Assembly (NCBI RefSeq): GCF_026340655.1
Contig: NZ_JAPEOZ010000001.1
Location: forward strand, 4,650,001-4,714,000
Reading direction: 5' to 3'
From: Streptomyces sp. NBC_01275
GTDB lineage: Bacteria; Actinomycetota; Actinomycetes; Streptomycetales; Streptomycetaceae
Length of the DNA stretch: 64,000 bases
The position numbers and the translations under genes are program-made. The notes below the pieces were generated by a model. The model was given only the letters and a program-made list of their open reading frames with translations, was not told where the DNA came from and did not search any database. This document shows positions 16,526 through 24,375 of the stretch, one piece after another. Position 1 is the stretch's first letter. Every line of letters starts with the position of its first letter.

Positions 16526-16930
16526 CCCCGGCCGTCCGGCCATCCCGGGCCGGAGGCCTCCTTCCTGACGGAGCGACAGCCACGCTGGCGCGATGCGAGA
16601 AGGGGCGACACGGACACGTGGCCGTCGAGGCGCCGCACTGGGCGCGTCGGCGGCCGCCGTCGTGTCCACCGCGATCGGTCCGGCGGGCGGACGGGGGCGG
16701 GGACGGGGACGAAAACGGAGACGGGAGCCTCAACTCGGCTGCCGGGCGGGGCAGTACAGCCGTGACAGGCCATACGGGCGACACGAGCGGTACAGGGGGG
16801 ACAGTGCAGCCCTCCTCCGCGCAGTCGGCCCCGACGACACCGACTCCGCGGACGTTACGGGGAATGACCGCACGCCGAAGCCGCACGCCGCGCCCATGAG
16901 CCGACGTGCGGAAACGTACGCGTACGCGGG
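16526..16930. other. Intergenic region after sigN
   Basis: This 405-bp stretch has open frames in several phases but none with a convincing start, codon bias or conserved-looking sequence. It contains a purine-rich run around 16690-16725 (GGGGCGGGGACGGGGAC) and nothing else I can name. Confidence 0.4.
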
Positions 16931-17128
16931 TTACTTCAGCGCCAGCCAGGCCACCGCGGCGACGACCGCCACCGCGACGACGATGCCGATGATCAGGCCG
17001 ATGCGGGGACCCGCGGGGGCCACCGCCTGCTGCTGACGGGCCTGGGGGGCCTCGTCGACGAACGCGCGGAACATCTGGGTGCTGCCGGCGGGGTCGTGGT
17101 TGCCCTGGGGGCCCTGGGTGTTAGCCAT
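16931..17128 (-). CDS. Small tail-anchored membrane protein
   Basis: The 65-residue product begins ANTQGPQGNHDPAGSTQMFRAFVDEAPQ, then has a Gln/Ala-rich turn and one C-terminal membrane helix (IGLIIGIVVAVAVVAAVAWL). Topology with a short soluble head and an end anchor is clear. The start was chosen at MANTQG because the upstream part of the open frame is unlike coding sequence. It is divergent from the marR gene, with about 220 bp between. The function is unknown. Confidence 0.7.
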   Translation of the reverse strand: MANTQGPQGNHDPAGSTQMFRAFVDEAPQARQQQAVAPAGPRIGLIIGIVVAVAVVAAVAWLALK

Positions 17129-17294
17129 GTCCCGAGACACTAGCGAATCCCGGGGTACGACCCAAGCGCGGGCTCCGCCCCGACCCACGGGGGGCTCCAC
17201 CCTCGCACCAGCCCCCCTTACCTGCCCGTTTACGTTCGCAATACTTGCCTTTGCCAAGTCTTTGTTTCACCCCCCTGCCGTTTTATTTGCCTGT

Positions 17295-17329
17295 AGCAAC
17301 CAACCAGCTCTATGGTTGCTCGGAGCAAC
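17295..17329. promoter_or_regulatory. Probable MarR operator(s) upstream of the marR-MFS pair
   Basis: Two overlapping palindromes lie 23-57 bp before marR. One is AGCAACCA, a 10-bp gap, then TGGTTGCT (17295-17320). The other is the perfect 15-mer GTTGCTCGGAGCAAC (17315-17329). The TTGC...GCAA core is typical of MarR-family sites. Autoregulation and control of the transporter are inferred. Confidence 0.65.
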
Positions 17330-17351
17330 GATATGGGAGGGGTGAGCGGCG

Positions 17352-17795
17352 ATGGCCGAGCGGGCGCAGTACGAGGAGCTGATCCGTCAGTTCAGCGCCT
17401 TCGGCGCCGTACGCCGGGAGATGGGACGGATCCTGCCGGGCGACTGCCCGAGCGGCTCCGCCGCCGTGCTGGCGCTGCTGGGCCGCTACGGCGACATGCG
17501 CATGAGCAGGCTCGCGGAGCTGCTCGCCGTGGACATGTCGGTGACCAGCAGGCATGTGACCCATGTGGCCGACCGCGGCTGGATCGACCGTTCCCCGGAC
17601 CCGGCCGACAAGCGCTCGCGCATCCTGCGCCTCACCCCGGCGGGCCGCGACCAGGTCGACGAACTGTCCCTGCGCACCTGCCGGATGCTCGCCGAGCGGC
17701 TGGACGACTGGAGCGACGACGACGTCGCCCAGCTCACCCGTCTCATGGCCCGCCTCAGGGCCGACTTCGAACAGACCACCCGTACACCCGCATAA
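17352..17795 (+). CDS. MarR family transcriptional regulator
   Basis: The 147-residue winged-helix protein has the DNA-binding helices MRMSRLAELLAVDMSVTSRHVTHVADRGWI and a wing with SPDPADKRSRILRLTPAG. It ends 22 bp before the MFS gene, so the pair is one transcript, and the palindromes in front of it are the likely self-operator. It probably derepresses the exporter when a phenolic or drug ligand binds. The ligand is not predictable from sequence. Confidence 0.9.
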   Translation: MAERAQYEELIRQFSAFGAVRREMGRILPGDCPSGSAAVLALLGRYGDMRMSRLAELLAVDMSVTSRHVTHVADRGWIDRSPDPADKRSRILRLTPAGRDQVDELSLRTCRMLAERLDDWSDDDVAQLTRLMARLRADFEQTTRTPA

Positions 17796-17817
17796 GCATC
17801 ACCAGAGAAGGAAGACC

Positions 17818-20322
17818 ATGGCAACGACCACACCAGCCGGTGTGCGGGCCCACGCCAAGCACGGGGGAGGCTCCACCGGCCCCTCGGGCGAGGTCCAGAT
17901 GACGCACCGGCAGATCATGGAGGCGCTCTCCGGGCTGCTGCTCGGCATGTTCGTGGCGATCCTGTCGTCCACGATCGTCTCCAACGCCCTGCCCGAGATC
18001 ATCGGCGACCTGGGCGGCGGCCAGTCCGCGTACACCTGGGTCGTCACCGCCGCGCTGCTGTCCATGACCGCGGCCACGCCCCTGTGGGGCAAGCTCTCCG
18101 ACCTGTACAGCAAGAAGGCGCTCGTCCAGATAGCGCTCGTCATCTACGTGCTGGGGTCGGCGGCCGCCGGACTCTCGCAGAACGCCGGCACACTGATCGC
18201 CTTCCGCGTCGTGCAGGGCATCGGCGTCGGCGGTCTCTCCGCCCTCGCGCAGATCGTGATGGCCGCGATGATCTCCCCGCGGGAGCGCGGCCGTTACTCC
18301 GGCTACCTCGGCGCGACCTTCGCCGTCGCCACCGTCGGCGGCCCGCTGCTCGGCGGCGTCATCACCGACACCTCGTGGCTCGGCTGGCGCTGGTGCTTCT
18401 ACGTCGGCGTGCCCTTCGCCGTCATCGCGCTGATCGTGCTGCAGAAGACCCTGCACCTGCCCGTGGTCAAGCGCGAGGTCAAGGTCGACTGGGGCGGCGC
18501 GTTCCTGATCTCCGCCGCGGTCTCCCTGCTGCTGCTGTGGGTCACCTTCGCCGGTGACAAGTACGACTGGGTGTCGTGGCAGACGTACACGATGGTGGCC
18601 GGTTCGATCCTGCTCGGGCTGCTGTTCGTGCTCGTGGAGTCGAAGGCCAGCGAGCCGATCATCCCGCTGCGGCTGTTCCGCAACCGCACCATCACCCTGT
18701 CGTCGCTGGCCTCGCTCTTCGTGGGCGTCGCGATGTTCACCGGCACGGTGTTCTTCAGCCAGTACTTCCAGCTGGCGCGGGACAAGTCGCCGACCATGTC
18801 GGGCGTCATGACGATCCCGATGATCGGCGGACTCTTCATCTCCTCCACCGTCTCCGGCCAGTTCATCACCCGGACCGGCAAGTGGAAGCTCTGGCTGGTC
18901 GGCGGCGGTGTGCTGGTCACGGCCGGCCTCGGCCTGCTCGGCACCATCCGGTACGACACGGACTACTGGAAGATCGCCATCTTCATGGCCCTGCTGGGTC
19001 TCGGCATCGGCATGATGATGCAGAACCTGGTCCTCTCCACGCAGAACCAGGTCGCCCCGTCCGACCTCGGCTCGGCCAGCTCCACGGTCACCTTCTTCCG
19101 TTCCCTCGGCGGCGCGGTCGGCGTCTCCGCGCTGGGCGCGGTCATGGCCCACCGGATCACCGACTACGCCAAGGACGGCATCGCCGGCCTCGGCCCGCAG
19201 TACGCGTCCCTCGCCTCCGGTTCGAGCAGCGACTCCATCCCGGACATGGACAAGCTGCCCGCCCCGCTGCGCACGGTCATGGAGAGCGCGTACGGTCACG
19301 GCATCGCCGACGTCTTCCTCATCGCCTCGGCGCTGGCGCTGCTCGCCTTCCTGATCACGCTGTTCATCAAGGAGGTGCCGCTCAAGACCCGGGGCGGCAT
19401 GGCCCAGGCGGCCCACGCCGACACTGCCACCGACGCCGACACCAAGACCAACACCGTCGCCGTCGCCGAGACCAGGACCGAGACCAAGACCGAGCCCGAG
19501 CCCGAGCCCGAGCCCGAGACGACAACCGCCGTCGCCTCCCCCACCAACAGCGCTTCCGCCGTCGGCGTCCCGGTGCACGGCTTCGTCCGTGGTGCCGAGA
19601 GCACGCCTCTCGCGCAGGCCGCCGTCACGCTGATCTCCCTCGCCGGACGTCAGCTGGGCCGGTCGGTCGCCCAGGCCGACGGCTCCTACGCGCTGGACGC
19701 GCCGGGCACGGGATCGTATGTGCTCATCGCCTCCGCGGACGGGTTCCAGCCGCAGGCGTCCACGATCGTCGTGAACGGCGAGCCGGTCGCGTACGACGTG
19801 CTGCTCAGCGGGACCAGCGGGCTGACCGGGGTCGTGCGGGCCGGCGAGTCCGGTGCGGGCGTCAAGGACGCGATGGTGATCGTCACCGATGTGCGCGGGG
19901 ATCTGCTGGCCACCGCAACCAGCGGCGAGCAGGGCGAGTTCTCCTTCACGGAGCTGGTGCCGGGCGCCGTGACCGTCGCGGTGAACGCCGCCGGGTTCCG
20001 GCCGAGCGCCCTGCCCGTGGAGATCGGCGCGACGGGCGTGACCCGTGCGGAGGTCGTCCTCGACGCGGGCGCCCAGCTCCACGGCGTCGTACGGGCGCCG
20101 CACGGTCCGCTGGCCGACGCGCGCGTGACGCTCGTGGACGCGGCGGGCAACGTGGCCGGCTCGGCGACGACCGGTGCGGACGGGGCGTACGCCTTCGCGG
20201 ATCTCGACGCCGGCGAGTACACGGTCATCGCGACCGGCTACCCGCCCGTGGCCGCCGCGCTGACCGTCGCCGGATCCGGCGTCGACGGTCATGACATCGA
20301 GCTCGCCCACCCGGGGGAGTAG
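17818..20322 (+). CDS. DHA2-type 14-helix MFS exporter with three C-terminal carboxypeptidase-regulatory-like domains
   Basis: The 834-residue protein is about 300 residues longer than a normal DHA2 drug exporter. Residues 1 to about 530 form the transporter, with motif A-like LWGKLSDLYSKKALVQ, the antiporter motif GGPLLGGVI and 14 predicted helices. After a Thr/Glu-Pro linker (TEPEPEPEPE) come three beta-sandwich repeats of roughly 80 residues (about 582-660, 661-745 and 746-834), each with the DGxY/F...DLxxGxYTV pattern of CarboxypepD_reg domains. GAAGGAAG precedes the ATG. The next gene begins with a fourth copy of the same domain. The repeats probably face one side of the membrane as a binding or assembly surface. 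Confidence 0.9.
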   Translation: MATTTPAGVRAHAKHGGGSTGPSGEVQMTHRQIMEALSGLLLGMFVAILSSTIVSNALPEIIGDLGGGQSAYTWVVTAALLSMTAATPLWGKLSDLYSKKALVQIALVIYVLGSAAAGLSQNAGTLIAFRVVQGIGVGGLSALAQIVMAAMISPRERGRYSGYLGATFAVATVGGPLLGGVITDTSWLGWRWCFYVGVPFAVIALIVLQKTLHLPVVKREVKVDWGGAFLISAAVSLLLLWVTFAGDKYDWVSWQTYTMVAGSILLGLLFVLVESKASEPIIPLRLFRNRTITLSSLASLFVGVAMFTGTVFFSQYFQLARDKSPTMSGVMTIPMIGGLFISSTVSGQFITRTGKWKLWLVGGGVLVTAGLGLLGTIRYDTDYWKIAIFMALLGLGIGMMMQNLVLSTQNQVAPSDLGSASSTVTFFRSLGGAVGVSALGAVMAHRITDYAKDGIAGLGPQYASLASGSSSDSIPDMDKLPAPLRTVMESAYGHGIADVFLIASALALLAFLITLFIKEVPLKTRGGMAQAAHADTATDADTKTNTVAVAETRTETKTEPEPEPEPETTTAVASPTNSASAVGVPVHGFVRGAESTPLAQAAVTLISLAGRQLGRSVAQADGSYALDAPGTGSYVLIASADGFQPQASTIVVNGEPVAYDVLLSGTSGLTGVVRAGESGAGVKDAMVIVTDVRGDLLATATSGEQGEFSFTELVPGAVTVAVNAAGFRPSALPVEIGATGVTRAEVVLDAGAQLHGVVRAPHGPLADARVTLVDAAGNVAGSATTGADGAYAFADLDAGEYTVIATGYPPVAAALTVAGSGVDGHDIELAHPGE

Positions 20323-20392
20323 GACGGACGGTCCCGGTGGGCGGTGGGGTGCGCCCCGCCGCCCACCGGGCTCTTTGGAGGAGTTACCCGAG

Positions 20393-21214
20393 ATGGCACT
20401 GACCGCGAGAATCCGCACCAGGGACGGCTGGGCCGTGTCGCACGCCGTCGTCACGGTGACCGACATGACCGGCGCCCAGGTGCTGCGGGCGGAGGCGGAC
20501 GACGAGGGCGCCGTACGGGATGCGACCGGGCTCGCGCCCGGGCCGTACACCGTCATCGTCACGGCCGTCGGGTACGCGCCCGCCGCGGCCACCGCGATCG
20601 TGACCGCGGGAGGACGGGCGGAGGTCGGGACGGTCACCCTCGCCCGGCAGGGCGGGACCGAGCTGCCGCCGCCCGGCCCCTGGACCGTCGACCCCGCGCA
20701 CTCCACGGTCGGCGCGGTCGCCCAGCACCTGGGCATCTCCAGCGTGCGCGGCCGGTTCACGGAGTTCTCGGCGGCGATCGAGGTCGCCCCGGACGACCTC
20801 GCCAAGTGCCGGGTGGAGGCGGTGATCCAGGCGGCGTCCATCGACACCGGCAACGGCATCCGCGACGCCCATCTGCGCTCGGCGGACTTCCTGGACGTCG
20901 GGACGCACCCGGAGATCGTCTACCGCTCGACCGGGCTGACGGCGGCGGGCCCGGACCGCTGGACGGTCCACGGCGACCTGACGATGCGCGGCATCGCCCG
21001 CCCCGTCGACCTGGACCTCGCCTGCCTCGGCACCGGCTCCGACCCCTGGGGCGGCACCCGGGCGGCCTTCCGGGCGACGGCGGAGCTGCACCGCGAGGAC
21101 TTCGCCATGAACTACAACCAGGTCGTCCAGGCGGGCATCGCGGCCATCGGCACCACACTGAAGGTGGAACTGGAGGTCCAGGCGGTGCAGGGGGACGCGC
21201 TGCCGCAGGCGTAG
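20393..21214 (+). CDS. YceI family protein with an N-terminal carboxypeptidase-regulatory-like domain
   Basis: The 273-residue protein has one CarboxypepD_reg-like sandwich (about residues 1-85, with GLAPGPYTVIVTAVGYAPA) joined to a YceI lipocalin-like barrel (about 95-270, with WTVDPAHSTVGAVAQHLGISSVRGRF, HLRSADFLDVGTHP and LTMRGIARPVDLDL). YceI proteins bind isoprenoid or other long lipids. There is no signal peptide, so it should be cytoplasmic. GGAGGAG precedes the start. It follows the MFS gene by 70 bp and shares its accessory domain, so the two products likely work together, possibly presenting a lipid-like substrate to the exporter. Confidence 0.88.
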   Translation: MALTARIRTRDGWAVSHAVVTVTDMTGAQVLRAEADDEGAVRDATGLAPGPYTVIVTAVGYAPAAATAIVTAGGRAEVGTVTLARQGGTELPPPGPWTVDPAHSTVGAVAQHLGISSVRGRFTEFSAAIEVAPDDLAKCRVEAVIQAASIDTGNGIRDAHLRSADFLDVGTHPEIVYRSTGLTAAGPDRWTVHGDLTMRGIARPVDLDLACLGTGSDPWGGTRAAFRATAELHREDFAMNYNQVVQAGIAAIGTTLKVELEVQAVQGDALPQA

Positions 21215-21263
21215 GCCTGTCAGGCTCAGCCGGGACGGGCGGGCGTGCGCCTAGGCTGGCCCC

Positions 21264-21740
21264 ATGGCACCGAACATCGCGACGAACACCACGGTCTCCC
21301 TGGACGATCTGCTGGACTTCGTACGGCCCCGGCACCGCGCGATCCTGCTGACCCGGCGGGCCGACGGCAGCCCCCAGGCCTCGCCGCTGACCTGCGGGGT
21401 CGACGACTCGGGGCGGATCGTGGTCTCCACGTACCCGGAGCGGGCCAAGACCCGCAACGCCAAGCGGGACCAGCGGGTCAGCCTCCTCGTGCTCAGCGAC
21501 GACTGGAACGGACCGTGGGTCCAGATCGACGGCTCCGCCGAGGTGATCGACACGCCGGACTCCGTCGAGCCCCTCGTGGAGTACTACCGCAACATCGCCG
21601 GAGAACACCCCGACTGGGACGAGTACCGGGCGGCCATGGTCAAGCAGGGAAAGTCGATCATCCGGGTCACCCCGGAGCGGTGGGGGCCGGTGGCCACGGG
21701 CGGGTTCCCGGCGCGGCTGGTCGCCGACCAGCAGGACTGA
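21264..21740 (+). CDS. PPOX class F420-dependent oxidoreductase
   Basis: The 158-residue split-barrel flavin/F420-binding protein has TNTTVSLDDLLDFVRPRHRAIL at the start, TRRADGSPQASPL, then VSTYPERAKTRNAKRDQRVSLLV, the usual layout of the PPOX-class F420 enzymes. Such proteins reduce biliverdin or unsaturated substrates with F420H2, or simply bind the cofactor. The substrate here is unknown. A TAGGCT box lies 6 bases before the ATG, so the mRNA is probably leaderless and separate from the YceI gene. Confidence 0.88.
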   Translation: MAPNIATNTTVSLDDLLDFVRPRHRAILLTRRADGSPQASPLTCGVDDSGRIVVSTYPERAKTRNAKRDQRVSLLVLSDDWNGPWVQIDGSAEVIDTPDSVEPLVEYYRNIAGEHPDWDEYRAAMVKQGKSIIRVTPERWGPVATGGFPARLVADQQD

Positions 21741-21777
21741 ACCCGGCGAAGGTCAACCGACGGACGGAGTCCGGCGT

Positions 21778-21834
21778 GGCGTCCTGAAGCCTGCACGGCG
21801 TCCCGAAGCCTGCGCGGCGTCCCGAAGCCTGCGC
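21778..21834. repeat. 19-bp tandem repeat, three copies
   Basis: Three head-to-tail copies of GGCGTCCCGAAGCCTGCGC (two exact, the first with two changes) lie between the convergent PPOX and TetR genes. They are non-coding. Confidence 0.9.
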
Positions 21835-21862
21835 GGCAGTGCGAGGAACGCGGACGACAGGG

Positions 21863-22624
21863 TCAGCCGCGTTCCGCCATCGCCTCGATGCCCGCGATCA
21901 GCAGGTCCAGGGCGAAGTCGAAGTCCCGCTCCCACATCTCCTCCACCGTGCCGCCGCCCCGGGCCGCCACGATGTCCTCTGACTCCCTGACGACGTCGGC
22001 GGCCTGCGGGGCCCGGATCACGGCGCTCATGGCGTGCTGGAAGTACTCGTCCGGGGTCATGCCGACGGCCGTACAGCGGGCGATGAAGTGGCCCTCGATC
22101 GTGCCGAAGCCGTACACGAACTGGAAGACGGAGGAGACGGCGGCCGCCAGACCGCGCGTGGGCAGCCCGGTACGGCGGATGACGTGCTGGACCGCGCGGG
22201 AGAAGGCCAGGTTGTTCGGGCCCACGTTGAGGAAGGTGCCCGCCAGCGGCGACAGCCACGGGTGATGGACCAGCAGCGTGCGGTAGGACCGGGCCAGCGC
22301 GCGCAGCTGCTCGCGCCAGTCCTCGTCCGCGTCCAGGTCGGGCAGGCTCAGCTCGCCGAAGGCCGCGTCCAGGGCGAGTTCGAGGAGGTCGTCCTTGGTG
22401 TCGACGTACCAGTAGACGGACATCGCCGTCACGTTCAGCTCGGCCGCCAGCCGTCGCATGGAGAACTTGGCGAGCCCCTCGGCGTCCAGCAGCCGCACGG
22501 TGACCTCGGTGATCCGCTCCCGGTCGAGCCCGGACGGCTGCCCGCCACCGCCGCGTCCGCGCCGGCGTGCCTTGCCTTCCAGCCAGACGCTGCGCTGCGC
22601 GGCTTCCCCGGCGGTCTCGGCCAT
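21863..22624 (-). CDS. TetR/AcrR family transcriptional regulator
   Basis: The 253-residue repressor has a long basic N-terminal extension, then the TetR helix-turn-helix (ITEVTVRLLDAEGLAKFSMRRLAAELNVTAMSVYWYVDTKDDLLE) and a TetR_C_1-like ligand domain with FVYGFGTIEGHF. It is downstream of, and 42 bp from, the MFS exporter gene on the same strand, so it is likely made from the exporter's own transcript and represses it through the palindrome at 24260. The ligand is unknown. Confidence 0.9.
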   Translation of the reverse strand: MAETAGEAAQRSVWLEGKARRRGRGGGGQPSGLDRERITEVTVRLLDAEGLAKFSMRRLAAELNVTAMSVYWYVDTKDDLLELALDAAFGELSLPDLDADEDWREQLRALARSYRTLLVHHPWLSPLAGTFLNVGPNNLAFSRAVQHVIRRTGLPTRGLAAAVSSVFQFVYGFGTIEGHFIARCTAVGMTPDEYFQHAMSAVIRAPQAADVVRESEDIVAARGGGTVEEMWERDFDFALDLLIAGIEAMAERG

Positions 22625-22666
22625 GGCAGGGCACCTTCCTGGAGTTCCCGGTCCTTGGTGAAGATG

Positions 22667-24256
22667 CTAGGCCGCGGCGCTCCCTTCAGGGGCCAGGGGC
22701 AGCACCGGCGGCTTCTCGTCCCGTTCCGCCCTGCGCAGCAGCACCGACGCCACGACGCCGCCGATCAGCACGGCCAGCGCCCCCACCAGCTGGCTGCTCT
22801 CCAGCCCGGAGGCGAACGCGTCGGTGACGGCCCGCTTCTCCTTTGCCGACCCCGCGGCCGCGAGGGCCGCCGGCAGCGACCCCGCCGCGACCGGAATCGC
22901 CGCCGCGAACCGCGAGTTGAGCACCGCCCCGAGGACGGCCACCCCCAGCCCGTTGCCGAACTCGGCCAGCGTGCCGTTGACCCCGGCCCCGACGCCCGCC
23001 TTCTCCGGCGGTATCGCGCTCATGATGGCGTTGGCCATGGCCGGGTTGGCTAGCGCGGCGCCCACCCCGATGAGCACCAGCCCGAGCAGCAGCCCGGCGT
23101 ACCCGTGGGTCGTGAGCAGCGCGATCGACACCAGGCCGCCCGACATCAGCACCATCGCGAGCAGGACCGCCGTCGGCGCCCCCAGCTTCCCCGTCCACTT
23201 CGCCGACAGCCCGGAGAAGTTCAGCGCGATGATGGTCAGCGCCAGCGGAGCGGTCCGCAGGCCCGCCTCCAGGGGGCCGTATCCGAGGACGAACTGGAGG
23301 TGCTGGGTGAGCAGGAACAGCGCGCCGGCCATCCCGAAGGTGATCAGCACCATGCCGGCGACCGCGCCCGTGAACCGGCGGTCGCGGAAGAAGTGCAGGT
23401 CGAGCATGGGGTACGGGATCCGGCTCTCCCAGTAGGCGAACCCGGCGAGGACGGTCACCGCCACGGCCCCGCTCACCAGCACCCGCGCCGACGTCCAGCC
23501 GTGCGACGGGCCGGAGATGATCGCGAAGACGAGTGCGGTCATGCCGATCGTGGAGAGGACCGCGCCCGGCAGGTCGGGCCGGTCGCCTTGGCCCGGAGCT
23601 CCGGGGGTTGCCCCCCGGGAGGATTCGGCCTTGGACTCGGGGACCAGGACGACGACCGCGGCCAGGGCCAGCGCCGCGACCGGCAGGTTGATCAGGAAGA
23701 TCGCACCCCACCAGAAGTGGTCGAGGACGAAGCCGCCGATGAGCGGGCCGGTCGCGAAGCCCAGCGCGTTCACCGCGGCCCAGACGCCGATCGCCCTCGG
23801 CCGTTCCTCGGCCGTGAAGATCTGCATCACCACGGCGAGGGTGGTGGTCATCAGCAGCGCGCCCCCGACGCCCATTCCGGCGCGCGCGGCGATCAACTGT
23901 CCCGTGCCGTCCGCGAGCCCGGCCGCCAGCGAGCCGACGCCGAACAGCGCCAAGCCCGTGATCAGCATCTTCTTACGGCCGTAGCGGTCGGCGGCGCTGC
24001 CCGCGGTGAGCAGCAGGCCGGCCTGCACCAGCGAGTAGGCGTTGATCATCCACTGGATGTCGGCGGTGGCCGCGTGCAGCTCGCGGGTGAGCGAGGGGAT
24101 CGCGACGTTCAGGACGGTGTTGTCGAGCAGGACGGTGAGCTGCGCGAGGCAGATGACGCCGAGGATCAGCCAGCGTTGGGGGTGTCCTTGGGGAGTCGGG
24201 GACGGGGGCGGGGACGGGGACGACGGGGAGGGGGACTGGGACGGGGACGAAGTCAT
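22667..24256 (-). CDS. DHA2-type MFS multidrug exporter
   Basis: The 529-residue, 14-helix transporter has a Ser/Pro-rich N-terminus, then ICLAQLTVLLDNTVLNVAIPSL (motif D1), AGSAADRYGRKKMLITGLALFG (motif A), the antiporter motif GFATGPLIGGFV and a hydrophobic C-terminal half. It is of the EmrB/QacA type and exports hydrophobic drugs using the proton gradient. The start is set at MTSSPSQ; an ATG 9 bases upstream is also in frame and neither has a clear ribosome site. It pairs with the downstream TetR gene. Confidence 0.9.
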   Translation of the reverse strand: MTSSPSQSPSPSSPSPPPSPTPQGHPQRWLILGVICLAQLTVLLDNTVLNVAIPSLTRELHAATADIQWMINAYSLVQAGLLLTAGSAADRYGRKKMLITGLALFGVGSLAAGLADGTGQLIAARAGMGVGGALLMTTTLAVVMQIFTAEERPRAIGVWAAVNALGFATGPLIGGFVLDHFWWGAIFLINLPVAALALAAVVVLVPESKAESSRGATPGAPGQGDRPDLPGAVLSTIGMTALVFAIISGPSHGWTSARVLVSGAVAVTVLAGFAYWESRIPYPMLDLHFFRDRRFTGAVAGMVLITFGMAGALFLLTQHLQFVLGYGPLEAGLRTAPLALTIIALNFSGLSAKWTGKLGAPTAVLLAMVLMSGGLVSIALLTTHGYAGLLLGLVLIGVGAALANPAMANAIMSAIPPEKAGVGAGVNGTLAEFGNGLGVAVLGAVLNSRFAAAIPVAAGSLPAALAAAGSAKEKRAVTDAFASGLESSQLVGALAVLIGGVVASVLLRRAERDEKPPVLPLAPEGSAAA

Positions 24257-24259
24257 GCC

Positions 24260-24291
24260 GTACACCGTAGAAGGGTTCCCATACGCTGTAC
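24260..24291. promoter_or_regulatory. Probable TetR operator upstream of the exporter
   Basis: An inverted repeat with 10-bp arms, GTACACCGTA and TACGCTGTAC (nine of ten positions complementary), flanks a 12-bp centre that itself contains GGGttCCC. It ends 4 bp before the chosen exporter start. The shape fits a TetR site, inferred from position. Confidence 0.55.
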
Positions 24292-24375
24292 AACAGGGTT
24301 GCGAAGAAGGGCGGTGGCATCAAGCCACCGCCCTTCTCTTCTCTCAGCCCGGTCGGCGAACCGGCGAACCCGCCG

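Noticed and set aside
16593..17036. A possible plus-strand gene after sigN
   Set aside because: The sequence is Arg/Gly-rich, the frame runs antisense through the small membrane protein gene at 16931, and no ribosome site is present.
17755..20859. A 1,034-codon open frame on the minus strand opposite the MFS and YceI genes
   Set aside because: It is the mirror of two well-supported plus-strand genes. Its product is low-complexity, rich in Arg/Gly/Asp with no domain, as expected from antisense of GC-biased codons.
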